NCBI GenBank assembly: GCA_013215615.1
Contig: JABSQX010000029.1
Coordinates: 1 to 32,354 of the forward strand
DNA length: 32,354 bases
Source: Myxococcales bacterium
GTDB lineage: Bacteria; Myxococcota_A; UBA9160; SMWR01
Direction: 5' to 3'
Made by a program: the position numbers and the translations under genes
In this document: one piece after another, positions 15,713-24,133 of the stretch
Layout of the letters: each line of letters starts with the position of its first letter
How positions within the stretch are numbered: the stretch's first letter is position 1
The notes under the pieces: model-generated
What the model was told of the DNA's origin: nothing
Database searches by the model: none
What the model saw: the letters and a program-made list of their open reading frames with translations, nothing else

Positions 15713-16954
15713 ATGTCCTCCCATCCCCCGGAATTGCGCGGCCGCACCCTGCAGGTGGTGCTGGCCTGCTCGATGTGCCAGACGGCGCTGGGCTACGGGT
15801 ACGTTCTCGCGGGGCCGCTTTCCCCCTATCTCCTCGAGGAATTCGGCTGGAGCCGCGCGCTGCTGGCCTCCGCCCAGGCGCCGCAGATCTGGGCGGTGGG
15901 TCTGTCGAGTGCGCTGGTGGGCTATCTCGCCATCCGCGTGCGCATCCGCTCCTTGCTGAGCCTTGGCGCCGTGATACTGGCCGCGGGCTTCATGCTGAGC
16001 GCGACCCTCGAATCCTGGTGGCAGTTCGCCCTGCTGTGGATGGTGCAGGGCCTCGCCACCGGGATGCTGGGCGACATCACGGTGGGCGCGGTGGTCGCCC
16101 AGTGGACCCAGCGCTCCCGCGCCGTGGCCCTGGGGATCGCCTACGCGGGCTCGAACCTGGGCGGCGCGGTCGCGACACGGTTCTTTGCGGCCATCGCGGC
16201 GACGGCGGGGTGGCGGACCGGGCTCATGGCACTGGGCTTTGCGGCCCTGGTGCTGATCCTGCCGAGCACGCGCCTGGCCAAAGAGCGTCACGAGGTCGAG
16301 TTGCCGGAGAGTCGCGGCGCCGCCTCGGAGACAGGGAGCGCCGAGGTCTTCGAGGAGGCAGAGGACCACCTCGACGTCTCCCAGGCGCTGCGCACCCGCT
16401 CCTTCTGGATCCTGTTGTTTACGCTGATGTCCTTCTGGATGTTGCTGGTGACGGTCCTCCAGCACTTCGTCCTCTACTTGATGGATTCCGGGCTCTCGCG
16501 CGGCGAGGCGACGGCCCACATGGCGAACCTGGTGTTGATGGGCGCCGCCAGCAAGCTGGTCTTCGGCTGGGTTGCCGACCGCCTCACGCCCCCGGGTGCC
16601 ATGAAGCTCGACTACGCGATGTTGGCGATCAGCGCCGGGCTGCTGCTGCTGCCCCCGGGGCCGCTCGTGATCTGGTGCTTCGTCGTAGTGATGGGCTTTG
16701 CGTACGCGGCCCGGGACGTGGTGACGCCACTGGTGATCGGCCACTGCTTCGGGATCCGTTACCTGGCGCCCCTGTATGGCGTACTGATGCTTACTTTCCC
16801 GGTCGGGGGTACCGTGGGGCCGATTTTTGCGGGTTACGTCCAGGATGAGACGGGCAGCTACCAGATCGCCTTTGCGATCATCGCGGGGATGCTCCTGATC
16901 TCATTCCTGATGCTCTTCTTCCTGCGCGACGAACGCGCGGCACGGCGCACCTGA
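15713..16954 (+). CDS. MFS transporter
   Basis: A 413-residue major facilitator with about 12 hydrophobic segments. The two six-helix halves are separated by a charged loop near residues 180-225 (RLAKERHEVELPESRG through EEAEDHLDVSQ). The loop after helix 2 reads RVRIRS rather than the strict MFS signature, and the helix-4/5 stretch GIAYAGSNLGG is glycine-rich as in oxalate/formate and monocarboxylate-type carriers. It probably moves an organic acid across the inner membrane, perhaps the lipid substrate or a product of this operon. The ATG at 15713 is preceded by CCGGAGATTTTCCG. It lies 39 bases after the SDR. Confidence 0.92.
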   Translation: MSSHPPELRGRTLQVVLACSMCQTALGYGYVLAGPLSPYLLEEFGWSRALLASAQAPQIWAVGLSSALVGYLAIRVRIRSLLSLGAVILAAGFMLSATLESWWQFALLWMVQGLATGMLGDITVGAVVAQWTQRSRAVALGIAYAGSNLGGAVATRFFAAIAATAGWRTGLMALGFAALVLILPSTRLAKERHEVELPESRGAASETGSAEVFEEAEDHLDVSQALRTRSFWILLFTLMSFWMLLVTVLQHFVLYLMDSGLSRGEATAHMANLVLMGAASKLVFGWVADRLTPPGAMKLDYAMLAISAGLLLLPPGPLVIWCFVVVMGFAYAARDVVTPLVIGHCFGIRYLAPLYGVLMLTFPVGGTVGPIFAGYVQDETGSYQIAFAIIAGMLLISFLMLFFLRDERAARRT

Positions 16955-16962
16955 GGAACCCC

Positions 16963-17739
16963 ATGGCCTACGAGTTCATCGGCTACGAAGACGTCCACCC
17001 CCACGTGGTGCGCGTCACCCTGCAACGACCGGAGCGGCTCAATGCGCTTCATGGGCCGCTGCTCGACGAGTTGACGCATGCGGTGGAGCGTATCGATGCC
17101 GACGACGAGGTGCGGGTCTGGCTGCTGACCGGTGCGCCGCGCTCCGATGGGCGGCCGTGTTTCGGGGCGGGGGTCGATCTGCGCAGCTTCGCGGAGGGCA
17201 AGGGCGTGAGCATCGAGCAGGGCCTGCGGCTCAGCGAGCGCATCGACGAGATGTTGAAGCCCTCCATCGCGGTGATTGACGGCGTCTGCACCACCGGCGC
17301 CGCCGAGCTTGCCCTGGCCTTCGACTTCCGGCTGGTGGGAGCGGCGGCGCGCATCAGCGATTGGCACCTCAAGAACCTGGGCACCGGCCTTGGCGCCTGG
17401 GGGGCCAGCACGCGCTGGGTCCGACTGCTGGGCGTACAGCGCGCCAAGGAGCTGATCCTCACCGGCCGTGAGCTCGACGCCCAGGAAGCGGTGGATCTCG
17501 GCTTCGCGCTCTCCGCGCATGCCTCGGAAGAACTGCAGGAGGCCGCACTGGACCTTGCGGCGCGCATCGCGGAGATGAAGCGCGAAGGCGTCCGCATGGT
17601 GCTCGCCCACCTCGACCGGGCGGCAGAGATGGGGCGGCGCGATGCGGTGGGCCTGGCCGCGGATCTCTACCGCTGGCTGGGCGCGGACGTGGACATGGAG
17701 GACAAGGGGAAGGCGGTACTGGGGGGGAAGGACGACTAG
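16963..17739 (+). CDS. Enoyl-CoA hydratase/isomerase (crotonase) family protein
   Basis: A 258-residue crotonase-fold protein that binds an acyl-CoA in an oxyanion hole formed near FGAGVDL (67-73) and TTGAAEL (110-116). E115 matches the first catalytic Glu of enoyl-CoA hydratase. The second Glu is absent: the stretch ISDWHLKNLG (131-140) has Leu136 at that position. It may thus be an isomerase, hydrolase or ring-cleaving hydrolase rather than a simple hydratase; steroid-degrading EchA20-type enzymes belong to the same fold. ATG at 16963 is preceded by GAGGAACC and lies 8 bases after the MFS stop, closing the operon. The far end converges on the phosphotransferase gene. Confidence 0.9.
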   Translation: MAYEFIGYEDVHPHVVRVTLQRPERLNALHGPLLDELTHAVERIDADDEVRVWLLTGAPRSDGRPCFGAGVDLRSFAEGKGVSIEQGLRLSERIDEMLKPSIAVIDGVCTTGAAELALAFDFRLVGAAARISDWHLKNLGTGLGAWGASTRWVRLLGVQRAKELILTGRELDAQEAVDLGFALSAHASEELQEAALDLAARIAEMKREGVRMVLAHLDRAAEMGRRDAVGLAADLYRWLGADVDMEDKGKAVLGGKDD

Positions 17740-17799
17740 TCGGACTTCTCCGCGCTGTGCCCCTAGATCCCGCCAGTCGACGCGGCTCCCGTGTTTCCT

Positions 17800-19182
17800 T
17801 CAGCCCAGGTCCGGGGTCTGGAAGCGGACGTCGGTGAGTTCGCGGAGAACGGGTGCGAGCAACCACTCGTTGCGCTGGCAGCGCCGGTGGAAGAAGGTGA
17901 GCAGCGCTTCGTGAAGACCGCGGTCCCCGCTTCCCTGGGCGATCCGCTCCTCGAGCGCAGCGTCGGCCTCCTGCCAGCCAGCGGGCTGGCTCCCGAGAAT
18001 CGAGGCGGCCTCGGCGAGATCCTCTGCGGCGAGTTCCGGCCCCCAGTCCTCCGCTCGCCGCAGGTAACTGGCGCTGCGCGCCGCCACGTCCTTCTGGTAG
18101 CGCGCAAAGGTGTCTTCGGCGGGAATCGCGTCGATGGCGCCGGCGAGGAAGTCGTGACCGCTGCTGTGCCAGGTGGGTCTGGGCTCCGGGGGTGTCCAGG
18201 GGTCGACTGCGACGTCCGTGAGCAGGGCGATCCACTCGAGCGGCGTGCGGCCGTACACCCAGTACCACGCCAGGTACTGGATGAGGTCGAGTTCCGGCGT
18301 GGGCTTCGCGACCAGGTGCGCGATCGACATGGGTGTGCAGATGCCGAAGCGAACGCCGTGGTACATCACGACCCGCGGGTCCACGGGCTCCCCGCTCTGC
18401 TCTCCGTAGCGGGCCAGCGCGTGGCGCAGGTCGCCCAGGGGCTCCGAGAGATCCCGGGTGAAGAGGCCGGCGAGGTCCGCGAGGGGGTCGCCGAGATAGG
18501 CGAGTTCGAGGTCGATGAGGGTGGTGACGCGCCCCTTCTCGAAGAGGAACTGCCCCGTGTCGCCCTGCAAGAAGGCCACTTTCTGCCTTCCGGTGGGCGT
18601 GTTCTCCTTCACCCATTGGATCGTGAACTCGATCATGGGGTCGGGCCGGAGTTTGTGGCTCCGGTAGGCGTGTTCCCAGCGGCCGAAATCCCCCAGCCCC
18701 AGCGAGTGTGCGTCCTTGGGGCGTTCGAGGCCCACGGCTTCGAACTTCGACACGTCGAGCGCGTGCATGCGGGCCAGGATGTCCACGAAGTCATCGAGGA
18801 CGGCCCGCTCTTCTTCCTTGCTCTCCGCCGTGGCGAGGTTTGCGCGGCCCGGGCAGCGCTCCATCACGATGCCTCGGGGGTCTTCGCAGAAGCCGTAGAG
18901 CTTCGGGACCGGGATGCCCTCGGTGGCGAGGACTTCGAGGATGCGGAACTCGTGCTCCAGGGGGTAGACGCCGTGGTCCGCGCTGCCGCGGTCTCCGCGG
19001 AAGTAGACGGGCAGCGTCTCGTCCCCGCATTGCACGTCCAGGTAGAAGGCGGGGCGCCAGCGCGGCTGCCGCTCGAAGTGCGTGATGCGGCCGCCCAGGC
19101 GCTCTTCGACCCAGGCGAAAGCCCGCTGCCACTCCGCTTCGAGCTGGTCGCGCTCGCTCGCCTGCTCCCCAGGGGCTGTCAT
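17800..19182 (-). CDS. Aminoglycoside-phosphotransferase-fold protein (APH family)
   Basis: A 460-residue kinase-like protein of the phosphotransferase family often found beside acyl-CoA dehydrogenases (the bacterial counterpart of the ACAD10/11 kinase domain). The lobe hinge VMERCPG (106-112) and LIDLELAYLGDPLADLA (222-238, with D224 as metal Asp) are clear. The catalytic loop is degenerate: QGD (206-208) stands for HGD, and GDTGQFLF lacks the normal spacing and Asn of HGDxxxxN. A long C-terminal extension of about 200 residues follows. Phosphorylation of 4-hydroxyacyl-CoA-like substrates is known for ACAD10/11; activity here is uncertain. ATG at 19182 has AAGGAG upstream. It is divergent from the next dehydrogenase. 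Confidence 0.85.
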   Translation of the reverse strand: MTAPGEQASERDQLEAEWQRAFAWVEERLGGRITHFERQPRWRPAFYLDVQCGDETLPVYFRGDRGSADHGVYPLEHEFRILEVLATEGIPVPKLYGFCEDPRGIVMERCPGRANLATAESKEEERAVLDDFVDILARMHALDVSKFEAVGLERPKDAHSLGLGDFGRWEHAYRSHKLRPDPMIEFTIQWVKENTPTGRQKVAFLQGDTGQFLFEKGRVTTLIDLELAYLGDPLADLAGLFTRDLSEPLGDLRHALARYGEQSGEPVDPRVVMYHGVRFGICTPMSIAHLVAKPTPELDLIQYLAWYWVYGRTPLEWIALLTDVAVDPWTPPEPRPTWHSSGHDFLAGAIDAIPAEDTFARYQKDVAARSASYLRRAEDWGPELAAEDLAEAASILGSQPAGWQEADAALEERIAQGSGDRGLHEALLTFFHRRCQRNEWLLAPVLRELTDVRFQTPDLG

Positions 19183-19242
19183 GGGCCGCTCCTTCCGCCT
19201 GCTCGGCACCGCGCTGTCCCGGAAACGGGGTCGCGTACGCGC

Positions 19243-19248
19243 AGCATA
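19243..19248 (-). promoter_or_regulatory. Candidate promoter (TTGGAA - 18 - TATGCT)
   Basis: On the minus strand TATGCT lies 60 bases before the ATG at 19182, with TTGGAA (19272-19267) 18 bases upstream. On the plus strand TATGGT (19322-19327) lies 25 bases before the GTG at 19353 and may serve the divergent dehydrogenase. Confidence 0.4.
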
Positions 19249-19352
19249 GGGGGTGGCTGCCGGGCATTCCAAGGCCCGCTGCGGGTGCACGGGGCGATTT
19301 GCCGACCGCTGCCGCGCTGCGTATGGTCGAGCAGTAGCCGAAGGGAGAACGC

Positions 19353-20528
19353 GTGAACTTCGATCTGGCCCCGGAGGAGCAGGCCTTCGAAGAGGAGGTG
19401 GAGCGCTTCCTGAGGGAGAACGCTTCGCCCGAGGTGATGGATCCGCATCCCGAGCAGCTCTCCCAGACCGTGGACAGCCCCGCGAAGCGCGCCTTCATGC
19501 GAAAGCTCTCGGAGCGGGGTTGGCTGGGGATGTCCTGGCCCGGGGAATACGGGGGCGGCGAGCGTTCCGGGATCTACGACTTCGTGCTCACCGAGGCGCT
19601 CTCGCGTCACGGAGCCCCCCAACCCGGGAAGGGGGTGGGGATCGTGGGCAAGACGATCATCCGCCACGGCAACGCAAGCCTCAAGGAGTACTTCCTGCCG
19701 CGCATCAGCCGCGCGGAGATCGAGTTCGCGATCGGCTACAGCGAGCCCCAATCCGGCTCGGACGCCGCCTCCATGCAGCTGCGGGCCCAGAAGGTGGAGG
19801 GGGGCTGGAAGCTCGACGGCCACAAGATCTGGACGACCTCCGCGCACTTCGCGGACTGGTACTGGGTGGGTGCGCGCACCGACCCCCACGACAAGCACGG
19901 GGGGATCACGCTCTTCCTGGTGGAGATGGACCATCCGGGCCTCAGCATCCACGCCACCTGGACGATCGGGGACGAGCGCACCAACGAGGTCTTCTTCGAC
20001 GATGTCTTCGTGAGTGACGATTTCGTGGTGGGAAAGGTTGGCGAGGGCTGGCGGTACATCTGCGAGGCCCTGGATCTCGAGCGCTTCGCGATGATGCCGG
20101 TGGGGCCGCTCGAGGAGAAGGTCGCGGCCCTGGTGGACTGGGTGAGGGGCAGCCGCTGCGACGACCTGCCCGTGCGCGAGCAGCCCGCGGCGCGCCGCTG
20201 TGTCGCCCAGGCGCTCACCCAGCTCGAGGTCGCCCGGATGCTGCAACGCCGCGTCATCAGCGAAGCCCTGCAGGATCGCGTGCCCACCGTCGAGTCCTCT
20301 CAGTACAAGCTCTACATGAACGAGTTGGGTCAGCGGGTGGCCAACTGGGCGCTGGACGTGATGGGCGCCGCGGGTCAGTTGAAACCCGGCGAGGCCGATG
20401 CGCCGGTCGGAGGCCGCTTCGAGCGCTCCTACCGCTACACGGTGGTGGACACCATCGGCGGCGGCACCAGCGAAATCCAGAAGAACATCATCGCCCGCAG
20501 AGGCCTCGGCCTCCCCCGCTGCTTCTAG
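19353..20528 (+). CDS. Acyl-CoA dehydrogenase, catalytic type
   Basis: A 391-residue acyl-CoA dehydrogenase. GYSEPQSGSDAA (128-139) and HKIWTTSAHFADW (157-169) are the FAD/substrate strands, and GGGTSEIQKNIIARRGLGLP ends the chain. E243 in LDLERF aligns with the helix-G catalytic Glu of isovaleryl-CoA dehydrogenase. The MCAD C-terminal Glu site is Gly. It is strongly alike, almost residue for residue in the first 240 positions, to the gene at 25543, so they are paralogues. The start is a GTG with GAAGGGAGAAC upstream. It stands alone between a divergent kinase-like gene and the glycan island, with no obvious partner subunit adjacent. Confidence 0.93.
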   Translation: MNFDLAPEEQAFEEEVERFLRENASPEVMDPHPEQLSQTVDSPAKRAFMRKLSERGWLGMSWPGEYGGGERSGIYDFVLTEALSRHGAPQPGKGVGIVGKTIIRHGNASLKEYFLPRISRAEIEFAIGYSEPQSGSDAASMQLRAQKVEGGWKLDGHKIWTTSAHFADWYWVGARTDPHDKHGGITLFLVEMDHPGLSIHATWTIGDERTNEVFFDDVFVSDDFVVGKVGEGWRYICEALDLERFAMMPVGPLEEKVAALVDWVRGSRCDDLPVREQPAARRCVAQALTQLEVARMLQRRVISEALQDRVPTVESSQYKLYMNELGQRVANWALDVMGAAGQLKPGEADAPVGGRFERSYRYTVVDTIGGGTSEIQKNIIARRGLGLPRCF

Positions 20529-20580
20529 GCGTGGAGGTGTCGATCTTGCTTTTTCGAGGAGCGGCGCGCGACGCCACCGA

Positions 20581-21411
20581 GTGGCCGACCGCGCCGGGAA
20601 GGCGCTGAAGTTGGCAACCCGGCTCAAGGATCGCGTCGCCGATCTGCTCTGCCATCCGTGGGTGGGGCGGCTGCTGCGCGTGATGCTCCGCGACCGCATC
20701 CCCTCGCTTCGCTTCGGCGGGGGCCGCCTGGCCACCGATTCGCTCGCCGTGGCCGACAGGACCGTGGCGCAGATCTTCTGGGGTATCTACGAGAGTGCCG
20801 AACTTCGGTTCGTCGCAAGTACGCTGCGCAGCGATCTCGACGCGATCGAGCTCGGGAGCAGTCTCGGCTCCGTTTCCTGCGCCGTCGCGCGAAAGCTCGA
20901 GCCGGGGCGACGCCTCGTCTGTGTCGAGGCAAACCCGGCGCTGATTCCGCTGCTCGAACGCAACGTCGCGGCGAACGCGCCCGACACGGACGTTCGGGTC
21001 CTCAATCGCGCAGTTGCCTACGGGTACGAGCGCGTCCGGTTCGTCGCGGGAGACCGGAGCACCGCCGGGAGGACAGTGGGCGCCTCGGCGGAGGCGGAAG
21101 GGGTGGATGTCCCCGCCTCGAGCTTGAGCGCGCTGCTGGCGGAGAACGCGTATGGCGAGTACGTGCTCATCTCCGACATCGAGGGCGCGGAGCTCGCCTA
21201 TATCGCGAACGACGCCGAGGCGCTCGCGCGCTGCCAACAGATCGTGATGGAACTCCACGATGTAGAAGTCGACGGTGGTATCGAGACCGTGGACGCGATG
21301 CTCGCGGCGCTCACCGGGAGGCATGGCTTCGTGCTGCGCGTTCGCCACGGGCCGGTTTGCGTGTTGGACCGACCTCGAGCCGACGCAATGGCTGGCCATC
21401 GGCGTCCATGA
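20581..21411 (+). CDS. FkbM-family methyltransferase
   Basis: About 276 residues. IELGSSLGSVS (89-99) is a SAM-binding motif I, LVCVEANP (112-119) is motif II, and ISDIEGAELAYI (197-208) is the characteristic FkbM 'D-x-EGAE' stretch. The family O-methylates sugars, glycans or polyketides. The start is uncertain: GTG at 20581 is in frame, with GAGGAG about 20 bases upstream, and a TTG at 20611 is another option. The reading frame runs open further left into the dehydrogenase gene, but that part looks non-coding. It opens a three-gene group with a glycosyltransferase, so a surface-glycan acceptor is likely. Confidence 0.78.
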   Translation: MADRAGKALKLATRLKDRVADLLCHPWVGRLLRVMLRDRIPSLRFGGGRLATDSLAVADRTVAQIFWGIYESAELRFVASTLRSDLDAIELGSSLGSVSCAVARKLEPGRRLVCVEANPALIPLLERNVAANAPDTDVRVLNRAVAYGYERVRFVAGDRSTAGRTVGASAEAEGVDVPASSLSALLAENAYGEYVLISDIEGAELAYIANDAEALARCQQIVMELHDVEVDGGIETVDAMLAALTGRHGFVLRVRHGPVCVLDRPRADAMAGHRRP

Positions 21412-21499
21412 GCGCAGCTTCGTGCAGCGCCCCCCGGGAGTCCTGGTAACCGGCCGCCCCTTGAAAACCCGGCCGCAGGGGCGAACATCCGGTGTCAGC

Positions 21500-22708
21500 A
21501 TGCGAAAGGCCCGGTACGCACTTGCCGTAGTTGCCCCGCACCCGATCCAGTACATGGCGGGCCTCTGGCGGACGCTCGCCCGGCATCCCCGCATCGATCT
21601 GCGCGTCATCTACCTAGACCGCGTGGGTCTCGATGGCGCAATAGATCCCACGATGCAGGCTGCCATGAAGTGGGACGTCCCGCTGCTCGATGGCTATGAA
21701 CACGAGTTCGTCCGCAACCTCTCGTCACTGCGCTTCACACCCATCGTGCATCGCATCAACCCGGGAATCAGGGCGCGCCTGACCGCATCTCGCTACGACG
21801 CGGTGATCCTGCACGGTTATCTCACGCTCAGCAACTGGATCGCGCTTCCCGCGGCGCGGCGCCGCGGGATCAAGGTCGTCTACCGAGGCGAGGGATCCAT
21901 GCAAGGAGGGGATCGCCATGACTCCCCGCTGGTGAACGCGGTGAAGCGCCCCCTCAACCGGGCCTTCCTGCGCAGTTGCGACGCCATCGCCTGCAGCTCC
22001 GAGGACAATCGGAGCTACCAGATTTCGCGCGGTGCCCCGGTCGACCGGCTCTTCTCCATGCCCTGCGCGGTCGACAACGACCAACTCGAGATCTTCGCGG
22101 GGTCGGCGCGGTCGCGGAGGGATGTACTGGCGAGTTGGGGATTTCCCGAAGAGGCGAAGGTCGCGCTTGCCGTAGGGCGCTTCACGGAGAACAAGCGCAT
22201 CGGGGACTGCATCGCCGCGCTGTCCGCGGAGCCGTTGCGGGATCGCATGGACGTCCACCTGGCGATCGCAGGCGACGGACCGCTGCGGCGGGATCTCGAG
22301 GACCAGGTGCGGACGGCGGGGCTCGAGGGGCGGGTCAGCTTTTTCGGCTTTCTGGGTCAGCGGGCGATCGCAGAGGCGATGCTTGCCTCGGACGTCTTCG
22401 TGCTCGGATCGTCGCACGGCGATCCATCGCCCAAGGCGCTCTCCGAGGCGCTCTACCTGAAGTGCCCGGTGGTGTGTTCCCAGGGTGTAGGCACCGGCTC
22501 TGAACTCGTCACGCCGGGCCAGAACGGCTTCGTCTATCCCACGGGAGATGTGGATGCACTGGCGGGCTTCGTGGCGGATGTGCTCGCGGACGACGAGCGC
22601 CGGCTCGCGATGGGACGGCACTCCCACGAGGTGGCGCGGGCCAACGATTTCAGCACCGGGGTCGAGTCGCTGATCGTTCGTCTCGATGAACTCATGGGTG
22701 AGGCGTAA
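21500..22708 (+). CDS. GT4-type glycosyltransferase
   Basis: A 402-residue GT-B glycosyltransferase of family 4 type. The N-terminal domain opens with the acceptor-side motif APHPIQYMAGLWRTLA (12-27). The C-terminal nucleotide-sugar domain has AVGRFTENKRIGD (224-236), AIAGDGPLRRDL (255-266) and SHGDPSPKALSEAL (305-318), where D308 and E316 take the place of the E-x7-E donor-site pair. It should transfer a sugar from an NDP-sugar to a lipid or glycan acceptor at the cytoplasmic face. ATG at 21500 is chosen from homology; its ribosome site is weak. The stop overlaps the next ATG (TAATG), giving translational coupling. Confidence 0.88.
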   Translation: MRKARYALAVVAPHPIQYMAGLWRTLARHPRIDLRVIYLDRVGLDGAIDPTMQAAMKWDVPLLDGYEHEFVRNLSSLRFTPIVHRINPGIRARLTASRYDAVILHGYLTLSNWIALPAARRRGIKVVYRGEGSMQGGDRHDSPLVNAVKRPLNRAFLRSCDAIACSSEDNRSYQISRGAPVDRLFSMPCAVDNDQLEIFAGSARSRRDVLASWGFPEEAKVALAVGRFTENKRIGDCIAALSAEPLRDRMDVHLAIAGDGPLRRDLEDQVRTAGLEGRVSFFGFLGQRAIAEAMLASDVFVLGSSHGDPSPKALSEALYLKCPVVCSQGVGTGSELVTPGQNGFVYPTGDVDALAGFVADVLADDERRLAMGRHSHEVARANDFSTGVESLIVRLDELMGEA

Positions 22709-23991
22709 TGAAGCGGCACGAGTGTCCCGTTGTCTTTGCCACCCACGGCCCTGGAAATCACTTCTTTGGCTACTACGACAAGTCTCCCCTGAGCCGGTCC
22801 GGGCGTCGATTGCTGAGTCATCGCGCTGCCTTCGAGTGGAAGCGGATGCCGCTTTCTACTGACGAGGTTGAGGTCGGCTACTGGGACATGGATGCGGACG
22901 TGTATCACGCAGTCGGAAGCACCCATGCCTACAACTGGCAGCAGGGCGCCCAACTCCAGTGGCTTCCGCCGGATTTCGAAAGTCGCATCGTCTTCAACGA
23001 CCGGGAGGGCGAGCGTTTCGTCGCCCGCATTGTCGATCTGGTGAGCGGTGATACGCGCACGCTTCCCTTTCCCGTTTACACCGTGAATCCGGACGGCCTT
23101 TCCGCGATCTGCGTGAACTACGAGCGGCTCGCCTTCACGCACCCGGGGTACGACTATCAGGGCGTCGTCAACCCACGCTGGGATGGCCCGCTGCCGGAGG
23201 GTGACGGTCTCTTCCGGATGGACCTCGCGACCGGCGACGTCGCACTCGTCGTTCCCTCGGCGGAGCTGGTGGAGTTCGCGCCGATCGCGTCGATGGCAGG
23301 GGCGAAGCACTATCTCGAACACGCGATGTACAACAGCGACGGCTCGCGCTTCTGTTTCCTGCATCGCTGGGGGCTGCCGGATGGTGGAATCTATGCCCGG
23401 CTCTTCACGGCGGATGCCGACGGCACACAGCGCCGATGCCTACTCGATTCGGGGAGCGTGTCGCACTTCGGCTGGCGCGGGCCGAAGCAGATCTCCGCAT
23501 GGGCAAGGCCGCCCTCGGCGTTGGCCGGACTGCGTCGCAGCCGCCTGGCTTCCCGCTGGCTCCTGCGTCCCTTGCTTCCCCTCTATCGGGCCATCACCGA
23601 TGCGGCCTCCCTCGAGCGTGGGCGGCTCACCGGCGACACCTACCTTCTCCTCGACGACGCGGAAGGGAGCGTCGCGACGCTCGCGCCCGGCGTGCGCTGG
23701 CCCGACGACGGACACTGTAGCTGGCGCCCTGGGGATCCGCGCTGGATGCTGACCGACACCTACGAGGACGCGGAGTTCCGGCGCCACCTCCTGCTCTACG
23801 ATCACGACGCCGGGGAGGTGACCGAGATCGGACGCTTCTATTCGGTGAGGGAGACCTGCGACACGGGTTTCCGCTGTGACCTGCATCCGCGTTGGGACCA
23901 CTCGGGCGGGCGCGTATGTATCGACTCCAGCCATCGTGGCGATGAACGCCAGATGTACGTTGTCGATGTGTCCGAGGTGGTCGGCGATTGA
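22708..23991 (+). CDS. Uncharacterised protein, possible beta-propeller, glycan-linked
   Basis: A 427-residue protein that I do not recognise as a named enzyme. The N-terminus carries NHFFGYYDKSP (17-27), which I associate with hypothetical proteins in polysaccharide loci. Repeated strand-turn units such as YWDMDADVY, LFRMDLATGDVAL, YLLLDDAEGSVATL, RHLLLYDHDAGEV and QMYVVDVSEV look like propeller blades, similar to TolB or oligogalacturonate-lyase-like folds. There is no signal peptide or membrane helix, so it is probably cytoplasmic. The ATG overlaps the glycosyltransferase stop by one base, so the two are likely partners. Codon choice looks a little less GC-driven than in the flanking lipid genes. 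Confidence 0.75.
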   Translation: MKRHECPVVFATHGPGNHFFGYYDKSPLSRSGRRLLSHRAAFEWKRMPLSTDEVEVGYWDMDADVYHAVGSTHAYNWQQGAQLQWLPPDFESRIVFNDREGERFVARIVDLVSGDTRTLPFPVYTVNPDGLSAICVNYERLAFTHPGYDYQGVVNPRWDGPLPEGDGLFRMDLATGDVALVVPSAELVEFAPIASMAGAKHYLEHAMYNSDGSRFCFLHRWGLPDGGIYARLFTADADGTQRRCLLDSGSVSHFGWRGPKQISAWARPPSALAGLRRSRLASRWLLRPLLPLYRAITDAASLERGRLTGDTYLLLDDAEGSVATLAPGVRWPDDGHCSWRPGDPRWMLTDTYEDAEFRRHLLLYDHDAGEVTEIGRFYSVRETCDTGFRCDLHPRWDHSGGRVCIDSSHRGDERQMYVVDVSEVVGD

Positions 23992-24069
23992 CCGATCCGC
24001 TGCGGCTACCAGGTCGAGATTCTCCAGCACCACGCGGAGTGATGGGGTGCTCTCAGGTCCCTGCTGGAG

Positions 24070-24084
24070 GGCTGCTCAGCAGCC
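24070..24084 (+). terminator. Short perfect hairpin in the gap after the glycan island
   Basis: GGCTGC (24070-24075) and GCAGCC (24079-24084) pair fully around a TCA loop. It lies 78 bases after the propeller-like gene stop and about 50 before the next ATG. No T tract follows, so it may be a terminator or only a leader structure. Confidence 0.3.
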
Positions 24085-24133
24085 GGCGGCCACGGGGCCA
24101 ACCACGGAACCCAAGCAAAGGAGAGAAGAAGCC

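Noticed and set aside
14789-16848. Frames of 651 and 685 codons crossing the SDR and MFS genes
   Set aside because: Arg/Gly/Pro/His-rich translations without domains, lying over two well-recognised genes.
17740-17799. Possible terminator between crotonase and phosphotransferase genes
   Set aside because: Only a four-base stem (CGGA/TCCG) is present, too weak to call.
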